64,000 bases of DNA from Aristolochia californica. Lineage: Eukaryota > Streptophyta > Magnoliopsida > Piperales > Aristolochiaceae. Positions 36,931 to 50,489 of this stretch are shown piece by piece; position 1 is the stretch's first letter; each line of letters opens with the position of its first letter. Location of the stretch: positions 31,836,908-31,900,907 of the forward strand of contig JARWKL010000002.1 in assembly GCA_029961685.1 (NCBI GenBank). Reading direction: 5' to 3'. The translations under genes were made by a program, and so were the position numbers. The notes beneath the pieces are model-generated. The model was given only the letters and a program-made list of their open reading frames with translations. It had not been told where the DNA came from and did not search any database.

Positions 36931-39900
36931 ATGTAGAGGTGTGTGAATATTTAAAACATTTGTAGAAATCTCTTTCTTGTAAAATTCCAAGCTAATAGGG
37001 TTGAACTAATGGAATTTCAAAAACTTGGATAAAAAAACTTTTTTGTACATTTGAGGTATGTGAATAAATTTTCTTTGCGTACATTTGTTATTCTTTTAAA
37101 TTTTTTCCATATATAAACTCTAAAATTTTCATTTTGTTGTGATCTGTTTGAGATCTTGGTAAAATTGTTTACGAGATCAGGGGAATGTGAAAGTTCATGT
37201 TTTGATTTAAGAAAAACCCATACATCTAAAATGGAAATGTACAAATGTAGAGAGAGATAATTCTAAAAAGTGTCTATAATTTTTGGGGATTGTAAACTCT
37301 TTTTAGTTTTTTTATATTTTATTTTGCATTCGTTGGGAAAAGGGGTAGGCAGGGGATTTTTAACTGAGTGTTGACTCCCAATCCATAAGTTATTTCCTTA
37401 AAAAATATGGCCCATTACGCATGATTGATTGATAAATCATTTTTATATCATCTATGATTGTTAGGTCAGCTTTTTGCAAATGGGAAAAATAATGGCTTGT
37501 TTGACTTGGGTAAATATCTCACCGCACGTTCACATGAGAATTTAATGAGCATTTATTATTCTCTTCAAAAGGTTTGGATCCAAACGTCATTTGCATCTTT
37601 AATATGTCTCAATCATGCATATCCATTTTTAAAACATGTGTAGAAATCTCTTTCTTATAAAACTCCAAGCTATTGGGGTTGAACTCGTGGAATTTCCCAA
37701 ACTTGGATAACAAACTTTTGTGATCATTTCTGGTGTGGGAATAAATTTTTCTTAATTACATTTGTTATTATTTTCAATTTTTTCCATGCATAACCTCTAA
37801 AATTTTCATTTTGTTGTGATTTATTGGCCATCTTGTCAAAATTGTTTATGAGATGAGGGGAAAGTTAAAACTCTAGTTTTGTTTTACGAAAAAAGTATAC
37901 ATCTAAAATGGAAATGCACAAATGTAGAGAGAGATAATTCCAAAAAAATTCTGTAACTTTTAGGGTTTGTAAAATCTTTTTATTTTTTATATATCCGATG
38001 TTGTAATCATCAGGTAAAGGGGGAGGCCGGGGATTTTTAACTGAGAGTTGACTCCCAATCCATTAGTCTTTTCTTAAAAATAAATTTAGCCCGTTACGCA
38101 CTATTGACTGATAAATCATTTTAAAATCATATTTGATTGTTAGGTGAGTTTTTTTAAATGGGCAAAATAATAGCTTGTTTGACTCGGGTAAATATCCCAC
38201 CACACGTTCACTTGAGAATTTAATGAGCATTTTTTATTCTTTTGAAAAGGTTTGGTGTCATAGGTCATTTGCATCTTTAACACGTGTCAAGCATGCATAT
38301 CCATATTTAAAACATGTGTAGAATTCTTTTTCTTATAAAATTCCAAGCTATTAGGGTTGACTAAGTGGAATTTCCCAAAATTGGATAAAAAAACTTTTGT
38401 GTTCATTCGAGGTGTTTGTATACATTTTCTTTACTTAGATTTGTTTTTGTTTTAAATTTTTTCCAAACATAAACTCCAAAATCTTCATTTTTTTGTGATC
38501 TATTTGCCATCTTGTCAAAATTGTTTAAGAGATAAGGGGAAAGTGAAAACTAGAGTTTTGATTTAAGAAAAAAGCATACATCTAAAATGGAAATGCTCAA
38601 ATGTAGAGAACGATTATTCCAAAAAATGTATGTAGTTTTTAGGGATTGTAAACACATTTTAGTTTTTATATATTTTATTTTGTAATCGTTGGGAAAAGGG
38701 GGAGGCCATGGATTTTTAACTGAGTGTTCACACCCAATCCATAAGTCATTTCTTACAAAAATATAGCCCGTTACGCAAGATAGACCGATAAATCGCTTTA
38801 CAATCTTCTATGATTGTTAGGTCAGCTTTTTTTAAATGGGCAAAATAATGGCTTGTTTTAGTCAGGCAAATATTCCACCACACGTTCACTTGAGAATTTA
38901 AGGAGCATTTGTTATTCTCTTTAAATAGTGTGGATCCATAGGTCATTTGCATTTTTAACATGTTTCAACCATGCATATCCATATTTAAAACATGTATAGA
39001 AATCACTTTCTTATAAAATTCAAAGCTATTAGGGTTGAACTAGTGGAATTCCCAAAACGTGGATAACAAAACTTTTGTGATCAATTTGCGATCTTGTCAA
39101 AATTGTTTAAGAGATTAGGGGAAAGTGCAAACTAGAGTTTTGATTTAAGAAAAAATCATACATCTAAAATGGAAATGCAAAAATGTAAAGAGAGATAATT
39201 CCAAAAAGTGTTTGTAGTTTTTATGGATTGTAAACACTTTTTAGTTTTTATATATTTTATTTTGCAATCGTTGGGAAAAGAGGGAGGCGAGGGATTTTTA
39301 ACTGACTATTGACTCCCAATCCATAAGTCATTTCTTCCAAAAATATAGCCCATTACGTATGATTTACCGATAAATCACTTTACCATCATTTATGATTGCT
39401 AGGTCAGCTTTTTGTAAATGGGCAAAATAATGGCTTGTTTCACTCGGGTAAATATCTCACTGCATGCGCACCTGAGAATTTAATGACCATTTGTTATTCT
39501 CTATAAAAGGTTTAGATCCATAGGTCATTTGCATCTTTAACATTTTTCAAGCATACATATCCATTTTTTAAAAATGTGTAGAAATCTCTTTCTTATAAAT
39601 TTCCAAGCTATTCAGGTTGAACTAGTGGAATTTTCCAAACATGGATAACTAAAATTTTGTGAAAATTTTTGGTGTGTGAATAAATTTTCCTTAATTACAT
39701 TTCTAATTCTTTTAAGCTTTTTGCTTACATAAACTCTAAAATTTTCATTTTTTAGTCATCTATTTGCCATCTTGTCAAAATTGTTTACGAGATGAAGGGA
39801 AAGTGAAGGCTCTAGTTTTGATTAAAGAAAAAAGAATACATCTAAAATGAAAAAGCACAAGTGAAGAGAGATAATTAAAAAAATTGTCTGTAATTTTTAG

Positions 39901-41588
39901 GGATTGTAAACTCTTTTTAATTTTTATATAACCTGTTTTACAATGGTCGGGTAAAGGGGGAGGCGGGGGATTTTTAACTGAGTGTTGACACCCAATCCAA
40001 AAGTCATTTCTTACCAAAATATAGCCCGTTATGTATGATTGACCAATAAATCACTTTAAAATCATCAATGATTGTTAGGTCAGCTTTTTGTAAATCGGCA
40101 AAATAATGGCTTGTTTGACTATAGTAAAAATCCCGCCACACATTCACTTGAGAATTTAATGAGCATTTGTTATTCTCTTTAAAAGGTTTGGATCCATAGG
40201 TCATTTGCATGTTTAACATGTTTCAAGCATGCATATCCATATTTAAAACATGTGTAGAAATCTCTTTCTTATAAAATTCCAAGCAATTAGGGTTGAACTT
40301 GTGAAATTTTCCAAACTTGGATAAAAAAACTTTTGTGTTCATTTGAGGTGTGTGAATAAATTTTCTTTACTTATGTTTGTTATTGTTTTGATTTTTTTTC
40401 ATACATAATCTCTAAAATTTTTATTTTGTTGGGATTTATTTGCCATCTTGTCAAAATTGCATACAAGATCAGTGGAAAGTGAAAAATCAAGTTTTGATTT
40501 TAAAAAAAGCATACATCTAAAATGGAAATGCACAAATGTAGAGATAGATAATTTAAAAAAGTATCTGTAATTTTTAGGGATTGTAAACTCTATTTTGTTT
40601 TTATATCTTTTATTTCGCAATCGTCGGGAAAAGGAGGAGGCGGGGGATTTTTAACTGAGTGTTGACTCCCAATCCGTAAGTGATTTCTTACAAAAATATA
40701 GCCCGTTACGTATGATTGACCGATAAATCATTTTACAATCATCTATGATTGTGGGGCCTGCTTTTTGTAAATGTGCAAAATAATGGCTTGTTTGACTTGG
40801 GTAAATATCCTACAACACGTTCACTTGAGAATTTAATGAGCATTTGTTATTTTCTTTAAAGGTTTGGATCCATAGGTCATTTGCATAAATAACATGTTTC
40901 AAGCATGCATATCCATTTTTAAAACATGTATAGAAATCTTTTTCTTATAAAATTCCAAGCTATTAGGGTTTAACTAGTGGAATTTTCAAACTTGGATAAC
41001 AAAACTTTTTAGATCATTTGTGGTGTGTGAATAAATTTTCCTTAGTTACATTTGTTATTCTTTTAAATTTTTTCCATACATAAACTCTAAAATTTTCATT
41101 TTGTTGTGATCTATTTGCCATCTTATAAAAATTGTTTACGAGATGAAGGGAAAGTGAAGACTCTAGTTTTGATTTAAGAAAATAGTATACATCTAAAATG
41201 GAAATACACAAATGTAGAGAGAAATAATTCCAAAAAGTGTCTGTAACTTTTAGGGGTTATAAACTCTTTTTAGTTTTTATATATCAAGTTTTGCAATCAT
41301 TGGTTAAAGGGGGAGGCCGGGGATTTTTAAGTGAGTGTTGACTCCCAATCCAAAAACCATTTCTTACAAAAATATAGCCCATTATGTATGATTGACTGAT
41401 AAATCACTTTAAAATCATCTATGACTGTTAGGTCTGCTTTTTGGAAATGGGAAAAATATTGGCTTGTTTGACTCGGGTAAATATCCCACCACACGTTCAC
41501 TTGAGAATTTAATGAGCATTTGTTATTCTCTTTAAAAGGTTTGGATCCATAGGTTTTTTGCATGTTAAACATGTTTCAAGCATAATTA
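36931..41588. repeat. Satellite block 5 (between LTR4 and LTR5)
   Basis: The first about 30 bp (36931-36965) are a patchwork of short satellite pieces: aaatgtagag, then gtgtgtgaata, then tttaaaacat, taken from three places in the unit. Anchors follow at 37373, 38050, 38729, 39311, 39987, 40664 and 41340. Types are B, A, B, a deleted hybrid (near 39079), A, B, A. The last unit is cut near 41585 and joins LTR5 internally. No gene is seen. Confidence 0.92.
39070..39095. repeat. Deletion between tgtgatc repeats near 39079
   Basis: A normal unit has tgtgatc twice, once before atttgtgg and once before tatttgcc. Here only one copy (39076-39082) remains and the about 95 bp between are gone, as expected from slippage or recombination between the two 7-bp copies. 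The remainder is type B-like. Confidence 0.78.
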
Positions 41589-42034
41589 GAAAACCATAAA
41601 TACATTCTATTAAAGGAAATGTAAGGTATCTTATCATAATTAGAAAAACCTAATATATTCCCACGTGATCTTCCAAGATTTAGTTATGCATTCATGGATA
41701 TCCTTGTGGATTCCACGAGATCTTCTAACCACATGCCTTCTAGGGTGAATTGCCAACTCGTGGGTATCCATGTGGGTCCCATGAGATCTTCTAACCACAT
41801 GCACTTCCTCTATGCACGTGTATGGCTGTTCGACTTTCTTCCAGATCAACTTTTATGAGTGAAACCAGCCTTTGTTCCCCTTCCATAGGGACCGCGCTCT
41901 CTTCTTGTTGTATAACTCTCTGGACTAAGTTATTCATCATTACTTTTCACCTTTTAGCTCGTGCCTTCGTCACTGGCCCAACTGGAATTTGAGCTGGTTC
42001 AAGAGTATTCTGTGTAGACTCGACGTCCTCATCA
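41589..42034 (-). mobile_element. LTR5, truncated solo LTR (446 bp)
   Basis: This copy has lost the opposite side from LTR1 and LTR4. The satellite breaks off at tttcaagcat near 41584 and joins LTR sequence at about 41589 (accataaatacatt), so U5, R and the TATA box are missing. U3 is kept with both 66-bp repeats and the pol-like tail up to ctcatca at 42034. The next five bases are atatc, a decayed target duplication. The accataaatacat variant ties it to LTR3, in agreement with duplication of the surrounding satellite. Confidence 0.88.
41809..42034 (-). pseudogene. Broken Pol C-terminal tail inside LTR5
   Basis: The same tail is recognisable (DEDVEST, VPVG-like region, KARAKR), but a TGA replaces the Phe codon directly after AKR and the usual final stop has changed to an Arg codon (at 41809-41811). 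It is therefore a decayed copy. Confidence 0.65.
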
Positions 42035-43561
42035 ATATCCCTAAGTCATTTCTTACAAAAATATAGCCCGTTCTGCAAGATTGACTGATAAATCACTTTA
42101 AAATCATCTATGATTGTTAGGTCAGCTTTTTGTAAATGGGGAAAATAATGGCTTGTTTGACTCGGGTAAATATCCCACCACTCATTCACTTGAGAATTTA
42201 ACGAGCATTTGTTATTCTCTTTAAAAGGTTTGGTTCCATAGGTCATTTGCATCTCTTTAACTTGTTTGAAGCATGCATATCCATATTTAAAACATGAGTA
42301 GAAATCTCTTTCTTATAAAATTCCAAGCTATCAGGGTTGAACTAGTGGAATTTCCCAAACTTGAATTAAAAAACTTTTGTGTTCATTTGAGGTGTGTAAA
42401 TAAAATTTCTTTACTTACATTTGTTATTATTTTAAATATTTTCCACACATAAACTCTAAAATTTTCATTTTGTTATGATCAATTTGCCATCTTGTCAAAA
42501 TTGTTTACGAGATCAGGGGAAAGTAAAAACTCAAGTTTTGATTTAAGAAAAAAGCATACATCTAAAATGGAAATGCACAAATGTAGAGAGAGATAATTCC
42601 AAAAAGTGTAAGTAATTTTTAGCGATTGTAAACTCTTTCTAGTTTTTATAAATTTTATTTTGCAATCGTCGGGAAAAGGGAGAGGAAGGGAATTTTTAAT
42701 TGAGTGTTGACTCCCAATCCATAAGTCATTTCTTACAAAAATATAGCCCATTACACACGATTGGCCGATATATCACTTTAAAATCATATATGATTGTTAG
42801 GTCAGTTTTTTGTAAATGGGCAAAATAATAGCTTGTTTGACTCGGGTAAATATTCCACTGCACATTCACTTGAGAATTTAATTAGCATTTTTTATTCTCT
42901 TTAAAAGGTTTGGATCCAAAGGTAATTTGCATCTTTAACATGTTTCAAAAATGCATATCCATTTTTAAAACATATGTAGAAATATCTTTCTTATAAAATT
43001 CCAACCTATTAGGGTAGAACTAATGGAATTTCCCTAACTTAGATAACAAAAAATTTGTGCTTTGTGAATAAATTTTCCTTAATTATACATGTTATTCTTT
43101 TAATTTTTTCCATACATTAACTCTAAAATTTTCATTTTGTTGTGATCCTTTTGCCATCTTGTCAAAATTGTTTACGAGATGAAGGGAAAGTGAAAACTCT
43201 AGTTTTGATTTAAGAAAAAAGTATACATCTAAAATGGAAATGCAAAAATGTAGAGAGAGAGATAATTCCAAAAAGTGTCTGTAACTTTTAGGGTATGTAA
43301 AATCTTTTAGTTTTTATATATCCGGTTTTGCAATCGTCGGGTAAAGGGAGAGGCAGGGCAATTTTAACTAAGTGTTGACTCCGAATCCATCAGTCATTTC
43401 TTACAAAAATATAGCCCGTTACACATGATTGACTGATATATCATTTTACAATCATCTATGATTGTTAGGTGAGTTTTTTGTAAATGGGCAAAATAATGGC
43501 TTGTTTGACTCGGGTAAATATCCCACCACACGTTCACTTGAGAATTTAATGAGCTATTTTT

Positions 43562-46345
43562 ATTCTTTTTAAAAGGTTTGGATCCATAGGTCATTTGCAT
43601 CTTTAACATGTTTCAAGCATGCATATCCATATTTAAAACATGTGTAGAATTCTCTTTCTTATAAAATTCCAAGCTATTAGGGGAACTAGAGGAATTTCCC
43701 AAACTTGGATAAAAAAACTTTGGTGTTCATTTAATGTGTGTGAATAAATTTTCTTTACTTACAATTGTTATTCTTTTAAATTTTTTCCATACATATACTT
43801 TAAAATTTTCATTTTGTTGTGATCTATTTGCCATCTTGTCAAAATTGTTTACGAGATCTAGGGAAAGTGAATACTCAAGTTTTTATTTAAGAAAAAACAT
43901 ACATCTAAAATGGGAAAGCACAAATGTAGAGAGAGAAAATTCCACAAAGTGTCAGTAATTTTTAGGGATTGTAAACACTTTTTAGTTTTTATATATTTTA
44001 TTTTGAAATCGTAGGGAACAGGAGGAGTTGGGGGATTTTTAACTGAGTGTTGAATCCCAATCCATAAGTCATTTCTTAAAAAAATATGGCCCGTTATGCA
44101 TGATTGACCGATAAGTCACTTCACAATCATCTATAATTGTTAGGTCAGCTTTTTGTAAATGCACAAAATAATGGCTTGTTTGACTCGAGTAAATAACCCA
44201 CCGCACGTTCACTTGAGAATTTAATGAGCATTTGTTATTCTCTTTACAAGGTTTGGATCCCTAGGTCATTTGCATCTTTAATAGATTTCAAGCATGCATA
44301 TCCATATTTAAAACATGTGTAGAAATCTCTTTCTTATAAAATTCCAACCTATTAGGGTTGAACAAGTAAAATTCCCCAAACTTGGATAAATAAATTTTTG
44401 TGATTATTTGTGGTGTGTGAATAAATTTTACTTAATTACATTTGTTATTATTTTAAATTTTTTCCATACATAAACTCTAAAATTTTCATTTTTTTGTGAT
44501 CTATTTGCCATCTTGTCAAAATTGTTTACTAGATGAAGGGAAAGTGAAAACTCTTGTTTCGATTTAATAAAAAAGTATACGTCTAAAATGGAAACGCAAA
44601 AATGTAGTGAGGGATAATTCCAAAAAGTGTATGTAACTTTTTGGGATTGTCAACTCTTTTTAGTTTTTATATATTCGGTTTTACAATCGTCGGGTAAAGG
44701 GGGAGACGGGGGATTTTTAATTGAGTGTTAACTCCCAATCCATAAGTCGTTTCTTACAAAAATATAGCCCATTATGCATGATTGACCGATAAATACCTTT
44801 AAAATCATTAATGATTATTAGGTCAACTTTTTGTAAATGGGCAAAATAATGGGTTGTTTGACTTGGGTAAATATCCCACCACACGATCACTTGAGAATTT
44901 AATTAGCATTTGTTATTCTTTTTAAAAGGTTTGGATCCTTGGTCATTTGAATCTTTAACATGTTTCAAGCATGCCTATCCATATTTAAAACATATGTAGA
45001 ATTCTCTTTCTTATAAAATTCCAAGCTATTAGGGTTGAACTAGTGGAATTTCCCAAACTTGGATAAAAAAACTTTTGTGTTCATTTGAGGTGTGTGAATA
45101 AATTTTCTTTACTTACATTTGTTATTCTTTTAAATTTTTTCCATACATAAACTTTAAAATTTTCATTTTGTTGTGATCTATTTGCCATCTTGTCAAAATT
45201 GTTTACGAGATCTGGGGAAAGTGAATACTCAAGTTTTTACTTAAGAAAAAACATACATCTAAAATGGGAATGCACAAATGTAGAGAGAGATAATTCCAAA
45301 AAGTGTCAGTAATTTTTAGGGATTGTAAACACTTTTTAGTTTTTATATATTTTATTTTGCAATCATAGGGAAAAGGAGGGGTTGTGGAATTTTTAATTGA
45401 GTGTTGAATCCCAATCCATAAGTCATTTCTTACAAAAATATAGCCCGTCACGCATGATTGACCGATAAGTCACTTTACAATCATCTATAATTGTTAGGTC
45501 AGCTTTTTGTAAATGCGCAAAATAATGGCTTGTTTGACTCGAGTAAATAACCCACCGCACATTCACTTGAGAAGTTAATGAGCATTTGTTATTCTCTTTA
45601 CAAGGTTTGGATCCCTAGGTCATTTGCATCTTTAATAGATTTCAAGCATGCATATCCATATTTAAAACATGTGTAGAAATCTCTTTCATATAAAATTCCA
45701 ATCTATTAGGGTTGAACAAGAAAAATTCCCCAAACTTGGATAAATAAATTTTTGTGATCATTTGTGGTGTGTGAATAAATTTTCCATAATTATTTTGTTA
45801 TTCTTTTAAATTTTTTCCATACATAAAATCTAAAATATTCATTTTGTTGTGACATATTTGCAATCTCGTCAAAATTGTTTACGAGATGAAGGGAAAGTGA
45901 AAACTCTTCTTTCGATTTAATAAAAAAGTATACATCTAAAATGGAAATGCACAAATGTAGAGAGGGATAATTCCAAAAAGTGTATGTAACTTTTTGGGAT
46001 TGTAAACTCTTTTTAGTTTTTATATATCCGGTTTTGCAATCTTCGGGTAAAGGGGGAGGCGGGGGATTTTTAACTGAGTGTTAACTCCCAATCCATAAGT
46101 CATTTCTTAAAAAAATGTAGCCCGTTACGCATGATTGACCGATAAATACCTTTAAAATCATCTATGATTATTAGGTCAGTTTTTTGTAAATGGGCAAAAT
46201 AATGGCTTGTTTGACTCGGGTAAATATCCCACCACACGTTCACTTGAGAATTTAATTAGCATTTTTTATTCTCTTTAAAAGGTTTGGATCCTTAGTCATT
46301 TGAATCTTTAACATGTTTCAAACATGCCTATCCATATTTAAAACA
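43562..46345. repeat. 1354-bp dimer, two close copies
   Basis: The segment from about 43562 to 44990 is repeated at about 44916-46345 with an offset of 1354 bp. Both copies share variants otherwise rare in the window: gtgaatactcaag, aaaatggga, gtgtcagtaat, aggagg(g/a)gtt, gttgaatccc, ccgataagtcac, taaataaccc, tttacaagg, ggatccctagg and taatagatttc. This is a recent amplification of one B-A dimer. Confidence 0.88.
46052..46065. repeat. G-rich block preceding each anchor (example)
   Basis: The sequence gggggaggcggggg stands out in an otherwise AT-rich unit and recurs every about 677 bp, 20-25 bp before the anchor. It has two runs of five G and one of two, enough for at most a weak two-layer quadruplex. 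The LTR insertion point lies about 35 bp to its right. Most units keep at least part of it. Confidence 0.7.
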
Positions 46346-48113
46346 TGTGTATAAATCGTGTTCTTCTAAAATTCCAAGTTGTCATGGTTGAACTTGTGGA
46401 ATTTCCCAAACATGGATAAAAATACTTTTGTGTACATTTGAGGTGTGTGAATAAATTTTCTCTACTTACATTTGTTATTCTTTTAAATTTTTTCCATACA
46501 TAAAATCTAAAATTTTCATTTTTTTGTGATCTATTTTTTATCTTGTCAAAATTGTTTACGACATCAGGGGAATGTGAAAACACAAGTTTTTGTTTAAGAA
46601 AAAGCCATACATCTAAAATGGAAATGCACAAATGTAGAGAGAGATAATTCCAAAAGGTGTCTATAATTTTTTTGGATTGTAAACTCTTTTTAGTTTTTAT
46701 ATATTTTATTTTTCAATCATCAAGACAAAGAGTTGGCAGGGGATTTTTAACTGAGTGTTGACTCCCAATCCACAAGTCATTTCTTTCAAAAATATATCCC
46801 GTTAGGCATGATTGACTGATAAATCACTTTAAAATCATCTACGATTGTTAGGTCCACTTTTTGTAAATGGGCTAAATAATGTCTTGTTTGACCCTAGTAA
46901 ATATCCCACCGCACGTACACTTGAGAATTTAATGAGCATTTGTTATTCTCTTTAAAAGCTTTGGATCCAGAGGTCATATGCATCTCTAACATGTTTCAAT
47001 CATGCATATCCATTTTTAAAACATGTGTAGAGATCTATTTCTTATAAAATTGTAAGCTATTAGGGTTGAACTAGTGGAATTTCCCCAACTTGGATAACAA
47101 ACTTTTGTGATCATTTCTGGTGTGGGAATAAACATTCCTTAATTACATTTTTTATTCTTTTTATTTTTTCCCATTCATAAACTCTTAAATTTTCATTTTG
47201 TTGTGATCAATTTGCCATCTTGTCAAAAACATTTATGAGATGAGGGGAAAGTGAAAACTCTAGTTTTGATTTAAGATAAAAGTATACATCTAAAATGGAA
47301 ATGCACATATGTAGAGAGAGATAATTCCAAAAAGTTTCTGTAATTTTTAGGGATTGTAAACTCTTTTTAGTTTTTATATATTCGGTTTTGCAATCGTCAG
47401 GTAAAGGGGGAGGCGGGGGATTTTTAACTGAGAGTTGACTCCCAATCCATAAGTCATTTCTTACAAAAATATAGCCCTTGATGCATTATTGACCAATAAA
47501 GCACTTTATAATCATCTATAATTTCTCGGTGAGCTTTGTGTAAATGGACAAAATAATGGCTTGTTGGACTCGGGTAAATGTCCCACCACACATTCACTTG
47601 AGAATTTAATGAGCATTTTTTATTCTCTTTAAAAGTTTTGGATCCAGAGGTCATTTTCCTCTTTAACTTGTTTCAATCATGCATATCCATTTTGAAAACA
47701 TGTATAGAAATCTTTTTCTTATAAAATTCCAAGCTATGAGGGTTGAAATAGTGGAATTTCCCAAATTTGGATAACAAACTTTTGTGATCATTTCTGGTGT
47801 GGGAATAAATTTTCCTTAATTACATTTGTTATTCTTTTAAATTTTTTCCATTCATAAACTCCAAAATTTTCATTTTGTTGTGATCTATTTGCTATCTTGT
47901 TAAAATTGTTTAAGTGATGAGGGGAAAGTGAAAACTCTAGTTTTGTTTTAATAAAAAAGTATACATCTAAAATGAAAATGCACAAATGTTGAGAGAGATA
48001 ATTCTAAAACCTGTTTTTAACTTTTATGGATTGTAAACTCTTTTTAGTTTTTATATATCCGGTTTTGCAATCGTCACGTAAAGGGGGAGGTGGGGGATTT
48101 TTAACTGAGTGTT

Positions 48114-48791
48114 GACTCCCGATCTATAACTCCTTTCTTAAAAAAAATATACCCCCTTATGCATGATTGACCGATAATTCACTTTAAAATTATCAATGAT
48201 TGTTAGATGGGCTTTTTGTAAATGGGCAAAATAATGGCTTGTTTGACTCGGGTAAATATCCCACCACAAGTTCACTTGATAATTTAATGAGCATTTTCTA
48301 TTCTTTTTAAAAGGTTTGGATCCATAGGTCATTTGCATTTTTTAACAGGTTTCAAGCATGCATATCCATATTTAAAACATGAGTAGAAATCTCTTTCTTA
48401 TAAAATTCCAAGCTATAAGGGTTGAACTAGTAGAATTTCCAAATATTGGATAAAAAAACTTTTGTGTTCATTTGAGGTGTGTGAATAAATTTTCTTTACT
48501 TACATTTGTTATTCTTTTAAATTATTTCCATACATAAACTCTAAAATTTTCATTTTGTTGTGATTTATTTGCCATCTTGTCAAAAGTGTTTACGAGATCA
48601 GGGGAAAGTGAAAACTCAAGTTTTGATTTAAGAGAAAAGCATACATCTAAAATGGAAATGCACAAATGTAGAGAGATAATTCCAAAAAGTATCTGTAATT
48701 TTTAGGGATTATAAACTCTTTTTAGTTTTTATATATTTTATTTTGTAATCGTCGAGAAATGGGATAGGCAGGGGATTTTTAACTGAGTGTT
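48114..48791. repeat. Representative type B satellite unit (678 bp)
   Basis: This full-length unit carries the type B markers in order: gtgttcatttgagg, ttttctttactt, gagatcagggg, ctcaagttttg, agcatacatc, gtaatttttaggg, tatattttattttg and gagaaatggg. The differences from type A cluster in the right half of the unit, from about 370 bp after the anchor to the next G-rich block. Confidence 0.9.
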
Positions 48792-50489
48792 GAATTCCAA
48801 TCCATAAGTCATTTCTTTCAAAAATATAGCCCATTACGCATGACTGACCGATAAGTCACTTTACAATCATCTGTGATAGTTAGGTCAACTTTTTGTAAAT
48901 GGGAAAAATAATGGCTTGTTTGACTCGGGTAAATATCCCACCGCACGTTCACTTGAGAATTTATTGAGCATTTCTTATTCTCTTTACAAGGTTTGGATCT
49001 ATAGGTCATTTGCATCTTTTACATGTTTCAAGCATGCGTATCCATTTTTAAAACATGTGTAGAAATCTCTTTCATATAAAATTCCAAGCTATTAGGGTTG
49101 AACTAGTGAAATTTTCCAAACTTGGAAACAAAACTTTTGTGATCATTTATGGTCTGTGAATAAATTTTTCTTAATTACATTTGTTATTCTTTTAAATTTT
49201 TTCCATACATAAACTCTAAAATTTTAATTTTGTTGTGATCTATTTGCCTTCTTGTCAAACTTGCGTACGAGATGAGGGGAAAGTGAAAAACTCTAGTTTT
49301 GATTTAAGAAAAAAGTATACATCTAAAATGGAAAGGAACAAATGAAGAGAGGGATAATTCCAAAAAGTGTATGTAACTTTTTGGGATGGTAAACTCTTTT
49401 TAATTTTTACATATCCGCTTTTGCTATCGTCGGGTAAAGGGGGAGGCGGGGGATTCTTAACTGACTGTTGACTCCCAATCCATAGGTCATTTCTTTCAAA
49501 CATATAGCCCATTACGCATTATTTACCTATAAATCACTTTAAAATCATCTATGATTGTTAGGTCAGCTTTTTGTAAATGGGCAAAATAATGCCTTGTTTG
49601 ACTTGGTAAATATCCCACCACACGTTTACTTGAGAATTTAATGAGCATTTGTTATTCTCTTTAAAAAATTTTGTATCCATAGGTCATTTTCATATTTAAT
49701 ATGTTTCAAGCATGCATATCCTTATTTAAAACATGTGTATAAATCTCTTTCTTATAAAATTGCAAGCTATCGGGGTTGAACTTGAGGAATTTTCCAAACT
49801 TGGATAAAAAAACTTTTGTGTGCATTTGAGGTGTGTGAATAAATTTTCTATATTTAAATTTGTTTTTATTTTAAATTTTTGCCATACATCTAAATAGAAA
49901 TGTACAATTGTAGAAAAAGATAATTCCAAAAAGTGTCTGTAATTTTTAGGGATGATAAACTACTTTTAGTTTTTATTTATTTTATTTTGTAATCGTTGGG
50001 ACAAGGGGTAGGCGGGGGATTTTTAACAGAGTGTTGAATCCCAATCCATAAATAATTTCTTACAAAAATATAGCCCCTTATACATGATTGACCGATAAAT
50101 CACTTTACAATCATCTATGATAGTTAGGTCAGCTTTTTGTAAATGCGCAAAACAATGGCTTGTTTGACTCGGGTAAATATCCCACCACACGTTCACTTGA
50201 GAATTTAATGAGAATTTGTTATTCTCTTTACAAGGTTTGGATCCATAGGTCATTATCATCTTTAACATGTTTCAAGTATTCATATCCATTTTTAAAACAT
50301 GTGTAGAAATCTCTTTCATATAAAATACCAAGCTAATAGGGTTGAACTAGTGGAATTTCCCAAACTTGGATAACAAAACTTTTGTGATCATTTGAAGTGT
50401 GTGAATAAATTTTCCTTAATTACATTGGTTACTCTTTTAAGTTTTTTCCATTCACAAATTCTAAAATTTTCATTTTGTTGTAAACTTTT

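Larger units (their letters stand above)
42035..48113. repeat. Satellite block 6a, best-preserved dimeric stretch
   Basis: Anchors lie at 42709, 43377, 44052, 44730, 45406, 46083, 46760 and 47437, spaced 668-678 bp. After a B unit at the left edge the types run A, B, A, B, A, B, A, A. Units at 43377-44051 and 44730-45405 are much closer to each other than to other B units, as are the A units after each, so the local repeat is a 1354-bp dimer. Anchors at 44730 and 46083 share a g-to-a change (gtgttaactccc). The two A units at 46760 and 47437 share gtgatcatttctggtgtgg. No gene is seen. Confidence 0.94.

Noticed and set aside
46052..46065. Strong G-quadruplex in the G-rich block
   Set aside because: Each unit has only two runs of three or more G, so a stable three-layer quadruplex is not available within one block.
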